Part shown: one piece after another, positions 25,806 to 33,424 of the stretch
How positions within the stretch are numbered: the first letter of the stretch is position 1
Layout of the letters: each line of letters opens with the position of its first letter
Origin: Collinsella sp.
GTDB taxonomy: Bacteria; Actinomycetota; Coriobacteriia; Coriobacteriales; Coriobacteriaceae
Length of the DNA: 64,000 nucleotides
NCBI GenBank assembly: GCA_019419545.1
Contig: DXZT01000058.1
Span: 52,020 to 116,019 of the forward strand
Direction: 5' to 3'
The notes under the pieces: model-generated
Seen by the model: only the letters and a program-made list of their open reading frames with translations
What the model was told of the DNA's origin: nothing
Database searches by the model: none
Made by a program: the position numbers and the translations under genes

Positions 25806-26786
25806 TTACAGGCCGAGCATGGGCTCCAGAACGAAGAAGTATGCGAGCACTACGATGCCCAGGATGATGCGGTAGACTCCGAAGCACTTGAAGTCGTGAC
25901 GGCGGACGAAGCCCATGAGCCACTTGATGGCGATGAGCGAAACCACAAAGGCCACAACGCAGCCCACGCCCAAGATGGCGATCTCGTTGGTGCCGAACGT
26001 GCCGCCCTTGATGAAGTACTTGACCAGCTTGAGCGCACTCGCGCCAAACATAACGGGAATAGCCAGGAAGAACGTAAACTTAGACGCCACCGAGCGCGTG
26101 CAGCCCAAAAGCAGGCCGCCGATGATGGTAGAACCGGAGCGAGACGTACCAGGCACCAGCGAAAGCACCTGGAAGCAGCCGATACCCAGCGCAGTCTTCC
26201 AGCTGAGGTCCTCGAGCGTGGCGATGGAACCAAAGTCCAGATTCTCGTCATCGTCCTCATCCTCAGCGGTAGCCGTGGCGGGCGCCGCAAAGTGCGCACC
26301 GGCGGGACGTCCACCCGACACCACAGCACGCGAACCAAACGAACCGGCAACGGCCATTTCCTCGCGCTTGTTTGCGCGCCAGTTCTCGATCACGATAAAC
26401 AGCACGCCGTACACAATGAGCGCCAGCGCCACGACGGGAGCATTGTAGAAATGCTCCTCCATCCAGTCGTTGAGCGGCAGGCCGATCGCCGCCGCAGGAA
26501 TGCAACCGAGCACAATCTTGCCCCACAGCACCCAGGTGTCGCGACGGCCCTCCTTGCCCTTGCTGGGCGAGAACGGATTGAGCTCATGGAAGAACAGCAC
26601 ACAGACGGCCAAAATGGCGCCAAGCTGAATCACGACCAGGAACATGTTCCAGAACGTCTCGCTCACGTTCATCTTGACGAACTCGTCCACCAAGATCATG
26701 TGACCGGTCGACGAAACAGGCAGCCATTCGGTGATGCCCTCGACCAGGCCCATGAAGGCAGATTTTAAAAGCTCGATGATATCCAA
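25806..26786 (-). CDS. uppP: Undecaprenyl-diphosphatase UppP (BacA)
   Basis: Membrane phosphatase that recycles undecaprenyl diphosphate for cell-wall synthesis and gives bacitracin resistance. Signature stretches: 'GLVEGITEWLPVSSTGH' (residues about 13-30) and 'LVPGTSRSGSTIIGGLLLG', both active-site loops. A TTG start at 26786 is used, with GAGGGGG 5-6 nt upstream; no in-frame ATG fits. A 45-residue acidic insert ('ATATAEDEDDDENL') sits in a cytoplasmic loop at about 145-190. 326 aa against a usual 265-290. Confidence 0.9.
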   Translation of the reverse strand: MDIIELLKSAFMGLVEGITEWLPVSSTGHMILVDEFVKMNVSETFWNMFLVVIQLGAILAVCVLFFHELNPFSPSKGKEGRRDTWVLWGKIVLGCIPAAAIGLPLNDWMEEHFYNAPVVALALIVYGVLFIVIENWRANKREEMAVAGSFGSRAVVSGGRPAGAHFAAPATATAEDEDDDENLDFGSIATLEDLSWKTALGIGCFQVLSLVPGTSRSGSTIIGGLLLGCTRSVASKFTFFLAIPVMFGASALKLVKYFIKGGTFGTNEIAILGVGCVVAFVVSLIAIKWLMGFVRRHDFKCFGVYRIILGIVVLAYFFVLEPMLGL

Positions 26787-27034
26787 AGGGACCCCCTCGT
26801 TAGACACCCGCCGATATTGTTCTGCGGACGGTGCGGGCGATGTCCCATTATCAACCGTTGGCGGCGCGCCTGCGCCTACCCTTACCAAAAAACTCGCCCG
26901 TTCACAGAATTGCGAGCGGTCAAACCCAAATCCTTGGGTATAACTGCAACAAGATAAAGTGTCCGGCGGCCAACGCGCCCGCGCCCGCCCGATGCACGAG
27001 CCCCGTGCCCGTGCGATAGACCAAGGAGGAAACC

Positions 27035-27472
27035 ATGAACGAGGGCTACACCGAGGTATTTGTTTCACTCGACGGTACTGAACAGCAGGATTTTGTGCTC
27101 GCACGCGCCATCAAGGTCGCCGCGAACAACGGCGCCAAGCTAATCATCGGCCACGTTATCGATTCCACGGCGCTCGAGAGCGCCGGTTCCTATCCGGTCG
27201 ATCTGGTCAACGGCCTAGAGGAGGCATTTAAGAACTCCATCGCCAAGCAGCTCGAAGAGGCCAAGGCCAATCCCGACATTCCCGAGGTCGAAGTCATGAT
27301 TCGCGCCGGCCGTATTCGTGAGACGCTCAAAGACGAGATGCTCGACGTGGTCAAGCCCGACCTGGTGCTCTGCGGCGCCCGCGGCCTGTCCTCGATCAAG
27401 TATGCGCTGCTGGGTTCGATTTCGACGTTCCTGCTGCGCAATACGGACTGCGACATTTTGGTCGTGAAGTAG
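27035..27472 (+). CDS. Universal stress protein (UspA family)
   Basis: Single Usp domain of 145 aa. Typical elements: 'EVFVSLDGTEQQDFVLARAI' at the N terminus, and the late nucleotide-binding region 'LVLCGARGLSSIKYALLGSI' with 'FLLRNTDCDILVVK', close to G-x2-G-x9-G-S. Rather few Usp proteins are ATP-free; whether this one binds ATP is not certain. AAGGAGG is 7 nt before the ATG. Monocistronic, with its own terminator. Confidence 0.88.
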   Translation: MNEGYTEVFVSLDGTEQQDFVLARAIKVAANNGAKLIIGHVIDSTALESAGSYPVDLVNGLEEAFKNSIAKQLEEAKANPDIPEVEVMIRAGRIRETLKDEMLDVVKPDLVLCGARGLSSIKYALLGSISTFLLRNTDCDILVVK

Positions 27473-27485
27473 GTTCCTTCCCGTC

Positions 27486-27576
27486 GGCGCAAGGCCTGCG
27501 GGGTTATCACGCCGACGTCCTCGCCGCTTCGCGGCTGCGGGATGTCGGCTTAGATAACCCCTCCCGGCCTTGCGCC
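27486..27576. repeat. Long inverted repeat with TTCG-type apex
   Basis: Outer arms GGCGCAAGGCC and GGGGTTATC pair with their complements at the far end, continuing through GCCGACxTCC to an apical GCCGC-TTCG-CGGC. The complete fold covers 91 nt between the stress-protein stop and its terminator. Confidence 0.7.
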
Positions 27577-27617
27577 TTCGTCACCGCACTTCAGCGAGTT
27601 GGCTGATAAAAGATGGC

Positions 27618-27650
27618 GTGCCGCCCCGTTTGGGGCGGCACGTTTTGTTT
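27618..27650 (+). terminator. Terminator of the universal stress protein gene
   Basis: Perfect stem GTGCCGCCCC/GGGGCGGCAC, loop GTTT, then TTTTGTTT. The 3' arm and T-run are repeated once more directly after (27651-27670), a small tandem duplication. Confidence 0.8.
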
Positions 27651-27692
27651 GGGGCGGCACGTTTTTGTTTGGGCGGACGTCTGCCGCGTGCG

Positions 27693-28736
27693 TTACTCGA
27701 AATATTGGAACTTGTTCGTTGAAAAAGCGAATGTTACGACGAAGCCTTCGCCCGGGTCCGATGCTGCGGTGACGTCGATGCCCATCTTGGAGCACAGGCG
27801 CGCCACCAGATAGAGACCGATGCCCGTTGCGCGCTTGGTGGTGCGGCCGTTGTCGCCGGTAAAGCCCTTCTCGAACACGCGCGGCAGGTCGGCTGCGCTC
27901 ACGCCGCAGCCGTTGTCCGCGACGGTAAGCTCAATGCGCTCGCTCGCCAGGCCCTCGTCCAACAACGCGCCCGAAAACACGATCTTCGCGCCGTCCTCGC
28001 GCGCATATTTAATGCTGTTCTGAATGAGCTGGCCCAGGATAAACTCGAGCCACTTCTCGTCGGTAAAGACCTCGAAGTCGAGGTTCTCACACACCGGAGC
28101 CACGTGCGCCGCAATGAGCTCGCGCGCGTTGGCCTTAATCGCACCCGTCACCAAGGTCTTGAGATCCCAGCGGCGAATCAGGTAGTCGCGTTCCACGACT
28201 TCCGAGCGCGCATAGTACAGCGCTTGGTCGATATAGCGTTCCACGCGAGTCAGCTCGCGACCCAGATCATCCACGCGCGACAGATCGTCTTCGCTGCCGT
28301 CCAAGTTTTCCAAAATCAGATGGGCTGCCGCCAGGGGCAGCTTGGCCTCGTGGACCCAACTCTCGATATAGTCACGATAGTCATCGGTCTGGCGCCGGCC
28401 TTCGGCAACCTCGTCGCAAGCGGCTTTACCCACCCGGCGCAGGACCTCGTACTCGAGCTCGCCCTCGGCATAGGTTGGGCATTGCACCATCTCCTGCACC
28501 CACGCGGGGCTCTCCAGCTCCTCGGCCGCACGCTCCAGCTGGTGCAGAAAGCGGCGACGGCGCGCATATTCGATCACGATACCCAGTACGCCAAAGATAA
28601 AGGACACGCCAACCGCCACGATCACGATGGATGCGGGGGCGCCGGCCACCGTCAGCACAAAGCAGCTCAGCAGCACGCCGCACGTCCACACGGCAACGGG
28701 CAGCAACGCGTCTTTGAAGAACTTGCCAAACGACAT
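27693..28736 (-). CDS. BceS-like intramembrane-sensing histidine kinase
   Basis: A 347-aa kinase with two adjacent N-terminal transmembrane helices (about residues 11-28 and 34-55) and almost no extracytoplasmic loop. The phospho-acceptor region reads 'YIESWVHEAKLPLAAAHLIL', the same shape as BceS/GraS ('WVHxxKxPxxA'), and the ATPase domain has N box 'QLIQNSIKYA', G1 'DNGCGVSAADLPRVFEKGF' and G2 'ATGIGLYL'. In this group sensing usually needs a BceAB ABC transporter for antimicrobial peptides; none is nearby. Paired with the regulator just upstream. Confidence 0.87.
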   Translation of the reverse strand: MSFGKFFKDALLPVAVWTCGVLLSCFVLTVAGAPASIVIVAVGVSFIFGVLGIVIEYARRRRFLHQLERAAEELESPAWVQEMVQCPTYAEGELEYEVLRRVGKAACDEVAEGRRQTDDYRDYIESWVHEAKLPLAAAHLILENLDGSEDDLSRVDDLGRELTRVERYIDQALYYARSEVVERDYLIRRWDLKTLVTGAIKANARELIAAHVAPVCENLDFEVFTDEKWLEFILGQLIQNSIKYAREDGAKIVFSGALLDEGLASERIELTVADNGCGVSAADLPRVFEKGFTGDNGRTTKRATGIGLYLVARLCSKMGIDVTAASDPGEGFVVTFAFSTNKFQYFE

Positions 28737-28745
28737 AACTGGCAC

Positions 28746-29417
28746 CTAGACCGAATAGCCCTGGCCGCGGTGCGTGGTGAGGTACCCCTTGACGCCGATC
28801 TTATCGAGCGTCGCACGCAGGCGATTGATATTGACGGTGAGCGTGTTGTCGTCCACGAAGGCATCGGAATCCCACAGGTCCTGCATGATGGCCGAGCGCG
28901 AGACGATCTTGCCCGCGCGGCCCAAGAGCAGCGAGAGAATGCGCAGCTCGTTTTTGGTGAGCTCGGTACTGTCACCGGTTACCGTATTGGTGACCGTGGA
29001 GCGGGCAAGGTCGAGCTCCAACCCCTTGTGGACCATGGTGCTGCGCTCGCCCGCCGACGTGGTGCGGCGCAGCAGCGCATTGATGCGCGCCACGAGCACG
29101 CGGGCGCTATAGGGCTTGGAAATGAAGTCGTCTGCGCCGAGTGTCATGGCCATGACCTCGTCGATCTCGGTCGTGCGCGACGTGAGGACGATGATAGGGA
29201 CCTCGGATTCGCGGCGGACTTCGTGGCAGATGTGCTGGCCGTCTTTGACAGGAAGCGTGAGGTCGAGCAGCACCAGGTCGGGCGCGGCAGCGAGAATATC
29301 GCGCGAGACGTGCTCAAACGATTCGCAGGCCTCGACCTCAAAACCAGCACGGGCAAGGATGTCGGCGAGCTCGCGACGAATGGGCTCGTCGTCCTCAACG
29401 ATATAGATCAGCGCCAT
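28746..29417 (-). CDS. OmpR-family response regulator, BceR-like
   Basis: A 223-aa regulator. Receiver domain with acidic pocket 'VEDDEPIRREL', phosphorylated aspartate in 'DLVLLDLTLPVKDG', and K in 'GADDFISKPY'; winged-helix domain from about 130 with 'LTKNELRILSLLL' and 'INRLRATLDKIGVKGYLTTHRGQGY', the latter ending in the usual G-x-G-Y. ATG at 29417 preceded by a GGGGGAG stretch. The kinase follows after 9 bp. Likely controls cell-envelope stress genes elsewhere. Confidence 0.88.
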   Translation of the reverse strand: MALIYIVEDDEPIRRELADILARAGFEVEACESFEHVSRDILAAAPDLVLLDLTLPVKDGQHICHEVRRESEVPIIVLTSRTTEIDEVMAMTLGADDFISKPYSARVLVARINALLRRTTSAGERSTMVHKGLELDLARSTVTNTVTGDSTELTKNELRILSLLLGRAGKIVSRSAIMQDLWDSDAFVDDNTLTVNINRLRATLDKIGVKGYLTTHRGQGYSV

Positions 29418-29595
29418 GGATTCCGCTCCCCCTCTTGGTTGTCTTACAGCCATTATTGTCGCGAAGTCACCGGCACGCGCCTCGCGCGGCAACAAGGTGA
29501 CAGAACTGTTCGCGAACGAAAGGTTCGGCTCGCCCCTCGCTCGCAACGGGTGCGGGGATCAAATGATTATAAAATCCCCGTCCCAGAAAAATCAC

Positions 29596-30327
29596 TTAGC
29601 GGCGGGCGCGAAGCTTTTCGTAACCGTCGGCAAAGAAGGCGACCGTCGCGGCATCGGACTCGGCGGCGTCGGCATCGGCAGCGGGAACCACGCCGTGCTC
29701 GTCGCTCACCAGGAACAAGGCACCCTTGAGCTGTGCGGGAATATCCACGCGCGCGACAGAGATGCCCTTGGTCTGGGCCAGCTGCTCGATGAGCGTCGCC
29801 GTACCGCACAGGCACTCGTCCGCCGGCGCCACAAAGGCCAGCTCTCCGTCGTTGACGGAAGCGAGCAACTCGGGCGCCACGCCGGTTTCGTCGGCCTCGG
29901 AGCGGGCCTCGGCAGAGCGGGCACGCAAGGCCTTGGCCGAAGTATCGGACAGTGGCTCGTACTCGCCTACCGTCATGGCAGCGTTGCCGTTGACGTCGAT
30001 CACCAGCATGAGTACGCCGTCATGTGCGGTGTAATCGCCCTCGGCAAGCGACCACTCAACGTGCTGCTTAGCCCAGCTGAGCATGTTATGGGTGAGCGGC
30101 TCGCCCTGCACCAGGCGCTCGGACAGTGCGCGAATGTGGCGGTTGAGCATTGGCACCTTTTTGTTGGACATGCGCCAACGGCACACGAGCGCGGGCTTGT
30201 CGAGCGTAAACTTCTCGACTGCCTCCTGATTGGCGCAAAAGTCCTCGTACGCGCGCTGGTCCTCGGCATTGCCAAACAGCTCGGCATCATCAATCTGGGG
30301 CATGGTCATACCTTTCGTGTTAGTCAT
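29596..30327 (-). CDS. Uncharacterised conserved protein
   Basis: A 243-aa soluble acidic protein that I do not recognise. Helical N-terminal half; a central segment 'HDGVLMLVIDVNGNAAMTVG' looks like a beta-rich core. No cysteine cluster, signal or membrane segment. Two starts are plausible: ATG 30327 (GAGG 5 nt upstream) and ATG 30303 (AAAGG 7 nt upstream). It ends in a region with GGGGAT/ATCCCC flanks and is followed by the response regulator gene, perhaps separately transcribed. Confidence 0.6.
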   Translation of the reverse strand: MTNTKGMTMPQIDDAELFGNAEDQRAYEDFCANQEAVEKFTLDKPALVCRWRMSNKKVPMLNRHIRALSERLVQGEPLTHNMLSWAKQHVEWSLAEGDYTAHDGVLMLVIDVNGNAAMTVGEYEPLSDTSAKALRARSAEARSEADETGVAPELLASVNDGELAFVAPADECLCGTATLIEQLAQTKGISVARVDIPAQLKGALFLVSDEHGVVPAADADAAESDAATVAFFADGYEKLRARR

Positions 30328-30343
30328 TCCGTCCTCTTATACC

Positions 30344-30378
30344 AAAAAGACGGCCCTCCAAACGGAGCGGCCGTCTTT
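30344..30378. terminator. Terminator of purH
   Basis: Stem AAAGACGGCC with inner CTCC/GGAG, flanked by A-run and T-run, so it may work both ways. On the minus strand it follows purH (ends 30406) by 28 bp. Confidence 0.8.
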
Positions 30379-30405
30379 TGCAGAGATTATTTTCGGCGTT
30401 CTCGA

Positions 30406-32013
30406 CTAATGACGGAAGTGGCGAGCGCCGGTAAACACCATAGCAATATTGTGCTCGTTGCAGGCCTGGATGCTCTCGTCGTCGCGCTTTGATCCGCCGG
30501 GCTGGATGATGCAGGTCACACCATGCTCGGCAAGCACGTCGACGTTGTCGCGGAACGGGAAGAACGCGTCACTCGCGCAAGCAAAGCCGCCCTTCTCAAC
30601 GCCCTCGCGCTCGCAGAAGTCCTCGGCACGCTCGCAGGCCAGCAGCGCGGAGTCAACGCGGTTGGGCTGACCCGGGCCCATGCCAATGCCGGCCTTGCCC
30701 TTGGAGACCAGGATGGCGTTGGACTTGACGCCCTTGCAGACCTTCCAGGCAAACTCAAGCTCGGCCATCTCGGCATCGGTGGGCTTGCGGTCGGTGGGGA
30801 ACGTAAAGGTCGCGGGGTCCTCGGTCACGTGGTCGACCTCCTGCACCAGCATGCCGCCGTCGATGGAGCGCAGCTCCACCTGGGCGCCGTGGTCCACGCC
30901 GCCGGTAGCCAGCACGCGCAGGTTGGGGCGCTTGGCCATGCGCTCGAGCGCCTCGGCAGTGTAGCTCGGGGCGATGATGACCTCGACGAACTGCTTGTTC
31001 TGATCGGCAAAGTGCTCAACCAGCTCATAGGGAACCTCGCGGTTGCAAGCGATGATGCCGCCAAAGGCGCTCTTGGGATCGCAGGCAAAGGCGCGGTCGT
31101 AGGCGGCCGTGATGTCCTCGGCCACGGCGGAGCCGCAGGGGTTCTGGTGCTTGAGGATCACGCAGGCAGGCTCGTCGAACTCGCGGACCAGGTTCCAGGC
31201 GGCGTCGGCATCCAGATAGTTGTTGTAGCTGAGCGGCTTGCCCTGGATCTGCTCGGAGCCCACGAGCGGGAACTGCGAGCTCGCAGTGTTCTCGCAGCCC
31301 TCGGCAAAGCGGTAGACCGTGGCCTTCTGCTGCGGGTTCTCGCCATAGCGCAGATCGTCAACCTTCTCCAGCGAAATCTCGAGCTTGGCAGAGGTGTCCG
31401 CCACGTCGCTTGCCTGGGCGGCAAGCCAACGGGAGATAGCCGTGTCGTAGGCGGCGGTGGTCTGGTAGACCTTCACCTGCAGGCGACGACGGGTGGAAAG
31501 CGTGGTGCAGCCACCGGTCTCGTGCATCTCGGCCAGGACGGCATCATAGTCGGCAGGGTCGGAAATGACGGTAACGCTCGTGGCGTTCTTGGCGGCAGAG
31601 CGCAGCATGGAGGGGCCGCCGATGTCGATGTGCTCGATGGCGTCCGCGAAGGTGACCTCAGGGTTAGCGACGGTCTTCTCGAACTCGTACAGGTTGACGA
31701 CGACCAGGTCGATCAGCTTAATGCCGTGCTGAGCTGCCTCCTGCATGTGCTGCTCGGAATCGCGGCGGGCCAGCAGCGCGCCGTGAACCTTGGGGTGCAG
31801 GGTCTTAACGCGGCCGTCCATCATCTCGGGATAGCCCGTGAACTCCTCGATGGGGGTTACGGGAACGCCCGCGTCCTCGATGGCACGAGCCGTACCGCCC
31901 GTAGAGACGATCTCGACGCCAAAGTCATCGACCAGCGTCCGTGCGAAATCGACGACGCCCGTCTTATCGGTAACCGAGATCAACGCGCGTGCGATCTTCA
32001 CATCAGATCCCAT
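30406..32013 (-). CDS. purH: Bifunctional AICAR transformylase / IMP cyclohydrolase
   Basis: Last two steps of IMP synthesis. The cyclohydrolase domain is at residues 1-145 ('ALISVTDKTGVVDFA', 'GRVKTLHPKVHGALL', 'VVNLYEFEKTV', 'DIGGPSMLRSAAKN'). The transformylase domain carries 'YGENPQQKA' and the lysine/histidine pair 'LKHQNPCGSAVA', with the C-terminal 'ACASDAFFPFRDNVD' and 'IIQPGGSKRDDE'. 535 aa, normal length, single gene. Confidence 0.96.
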   Translation of the reverse strand: MGSDVKIARALISVTDKTGVVDFARTLVDDFGVEIVSTGGTARAIEDAGVPVTPIEEFTGYPEMMDGRVKTLHPKVHGALLARRDSEQHMQEAAQHGIKLIDLVVVNLYEFEKTVANPEVTFADAIEHIDIGGPSMLRSAAKNATSVTVISDPADYDAVLAEMHETGGCTTLSTRRRLQVKVYQTTAAYDTAISRWLAAQASDVADTSAKLEISLEKVDDLRYGENPQQKATVYRFAEGCENTASSQFPLVGSEQIQGKPLSYNNYLDADAAWNLVREFDEPACVILKHQNPCGSAVAEDITAAYDRAFACDPKSAFGGIIACNREVPYELVEHFADQNKQFVEVIIAPSYTAEALERMAKRPNLRVLATGGVDHGAQVELRSIDGGMLVQEVDHVTEDPATFTFPTDRKPTDAEMAELEFAWKVCKGVKSNAILVSKGKAGIGMGPGQPNRVDSALLACERAEDFCEREGVEKGGFACASDAFFPFRDNVDVLAEHGVTCIIQPGGSKRDDESIQACNEHNIAMVFTGARHFRH

Positions 32014-32290
32014 GCAGTCCTCCTGTCTGGTACGCCGCCGTGCTCTGTGAGTCGGTGATACGTCGATCTGCAGCGCTCGCGCAGCGGCATTGAAAATACT
32101 GATTTAATGTAGCGCATCGAGCGCGTCGATGCACCCCGCAACGGTCGCATGTGCAGAAAAAGCTTGCGAGTGGAGGATGTGGGCGCAGCGCCGGGCACGG
32201 TGAGTTCATGGAACACAGGGGCACCATAATTAGATGCCAATGGCGTGGTAGAATTGTGCTCGATATGCATCCGCAAAAGAAAGAGGCACC

Positions 32291-32932
32291 ATGGTCTCGC
32301 GGGTTCTCTACCGACCGTTTGACACCGAAGACTTCGACGCCATTGCGCTGATTCTGCAGCAGCTTTGGCATAACAATTCGGATAACGATGAGTACAACCG
32401 CCTTGAGGCCGCGTGCGACCTTGCCTACTGCCTTTCGTCGTCGACGTTTTCGCAGGTTGCCGTAATCGACGGTCAGGCGCGCGGCATAGCGCTCGCGCGT
32501 GCGGGACAGAGCTCCGGCGCCACCGTTAAGGAACATTGGATGGATACCGAGCGCGCGCTGCTATCGCAGATGCGAGAGCTGGAGCCTGATGCCTGCGCCG
32601 AGTATCTCTCGTTTGTGCGCGCAACCATCCGAACCAACAACCGCCTACTCGAGAGCAGCCCGTTGCCGCACGACAACGAGGTCACGCTGCTTGCCGTGGA
32701 TCGCGATGTCCATGGCCTAGGCGTTGGCACGGTTCTGCTCGACGCCGCGGTCTCGCACCTGTCCTCGCGCGGGGCGACAAGGGCGCACCTGTACACCGAC
32801 TCCAACTGCTCATGGAAGTTCTACGAACTGCACGGCTTTAAGCGCGCGGCCACGCACCGCGCCAACCGCGAAGAGCGCCGCCACGACTTGCCGCGCGAAA
32901 GCTTTCTCTACGAACTCGACCTAACAGCCTAA
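32291..32932 (+). CDS. GNAT family N-acetyltransferase
   Basis: A 213-aa protein. The acetyl-CoA-binding motif A is seen as 'LLAVDRDVHGLGVGTVLLDA' (R/Q-x-x-G-x-G/A form), followed by 'LYTDSNCSWKFYELHGFKR', a common closing part of the fold. The substrate cannot be told. Its ATG is preceded by AAAGAGG. Monocistronic; a TAGAAT at 32249 could be its -10. Confidence 0.85.
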   Translation: MVSRVLYRPFDTEDFDAIALILQQLWHNNSDNDEYNRLEAACDLAYCLSSSTFSQVAVIDGQARGIALARAGQSSGATVKEHWMDTERALLSQMRELEPDACAEYLSFVRATIRTNNRLLESSPLPHDNEVTLLAVDRDVHGLGVGTVLLDAAVSHLSSRGATRAHLYTDSNCSWKFYELHGFKRAATHRANREERRHDLPRESFLYELDLTA

Positions 32933-32947
32933 ACCCGGCAGCCACAC

Positions 32948-33060
32948 CTAGTCATTTAAGAACGTCCCCAATGACTAGCCGTTGGGGACGTTCTTAAATG
33001 ACTAGTCGTTGGGGACAATCTTGGGCAAGACTGGTCATTTAAGTCTGTCCCCAATGAGCG
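32948..33060. repeat. Array of GGGAC-loop hairpins, CTAGTCATT family
   Basis: At least three overlapping units. Unit a (32948-32978): stem CTAGTCATT/AATGACTAG, 13-nt loop. Unit b (32975-33005): reversed, loop GGGGACGTTCTTA. Further units (33002-33060) keep GGGGAC and a 13-nt loop (33040-33052) with weaker stems. Neighbours share CTAG ends. Confidence 0.8.
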
Positions 33061-33082
33061 GACTAGGGGGTTGTAAATAGCT

Positions 33083-33311
33083 GTGGACAAAAAGCATTAA
33101 ATATGAGTACTGCTATCTTTTTACTAGCAGCGATTTGGGGCATTTTTGAAACTTTTAGGCATGCAGTCAACCATACGAGCTGACGTATCTCCCCAAATGT
33201 TCAATAAAATAAACTTCTAACGAGAAACACTCTCATTAGGAGCCATCTAATGAACGTAAATAAATGTGACCATTGGGGCAACAGTACTCATATTCGGCAT
33301 TTTTTGACCAC
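33083..33311. repeat. Inverted-end intergenic element, copy 3 (229 bp)
   Basis: Left end GTGGACAAAAAGC then AAATATGAGTACTG; right end gives the complement ending GCATTTTTTGACCAC. Short frame at 33103-33183 starting MSTAIFLLAA. Same plan as the copies at 1766 and 16347. With the hairpin array and the terminator at 33366 it fills the 490-bp gap 32933-33424; no gene is seen there. Confidence 0.78.
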
Positions 33312-33365
33312 CGCCCCTTTCGAAGAAGCCAAAAGACGAAAGATCAGCCCTTTTCGGCGCAAAAG

Positions 33366-33410
33366 AAAGGGACGGGCTTTCCCCGACGGCTGTCGAGAAA
33401 AGCCCGTCCC
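33366..33410 (-). terminator. Terminator of the DUF2207 gene
   Basis: Stem GGGACGGGCTTT/AAAGCCCGTCCC, followed on the minus strand by TTTCTTTTG. Confidence 0.75.
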
Positions 33411-33424
33411 GTAATGTAGAACCG

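Noticed and set aside
32948..33060. CRISPR-like array
   Set aside because: Units are palindromes in alternating orientation without unique spacers and there are no cas genes.
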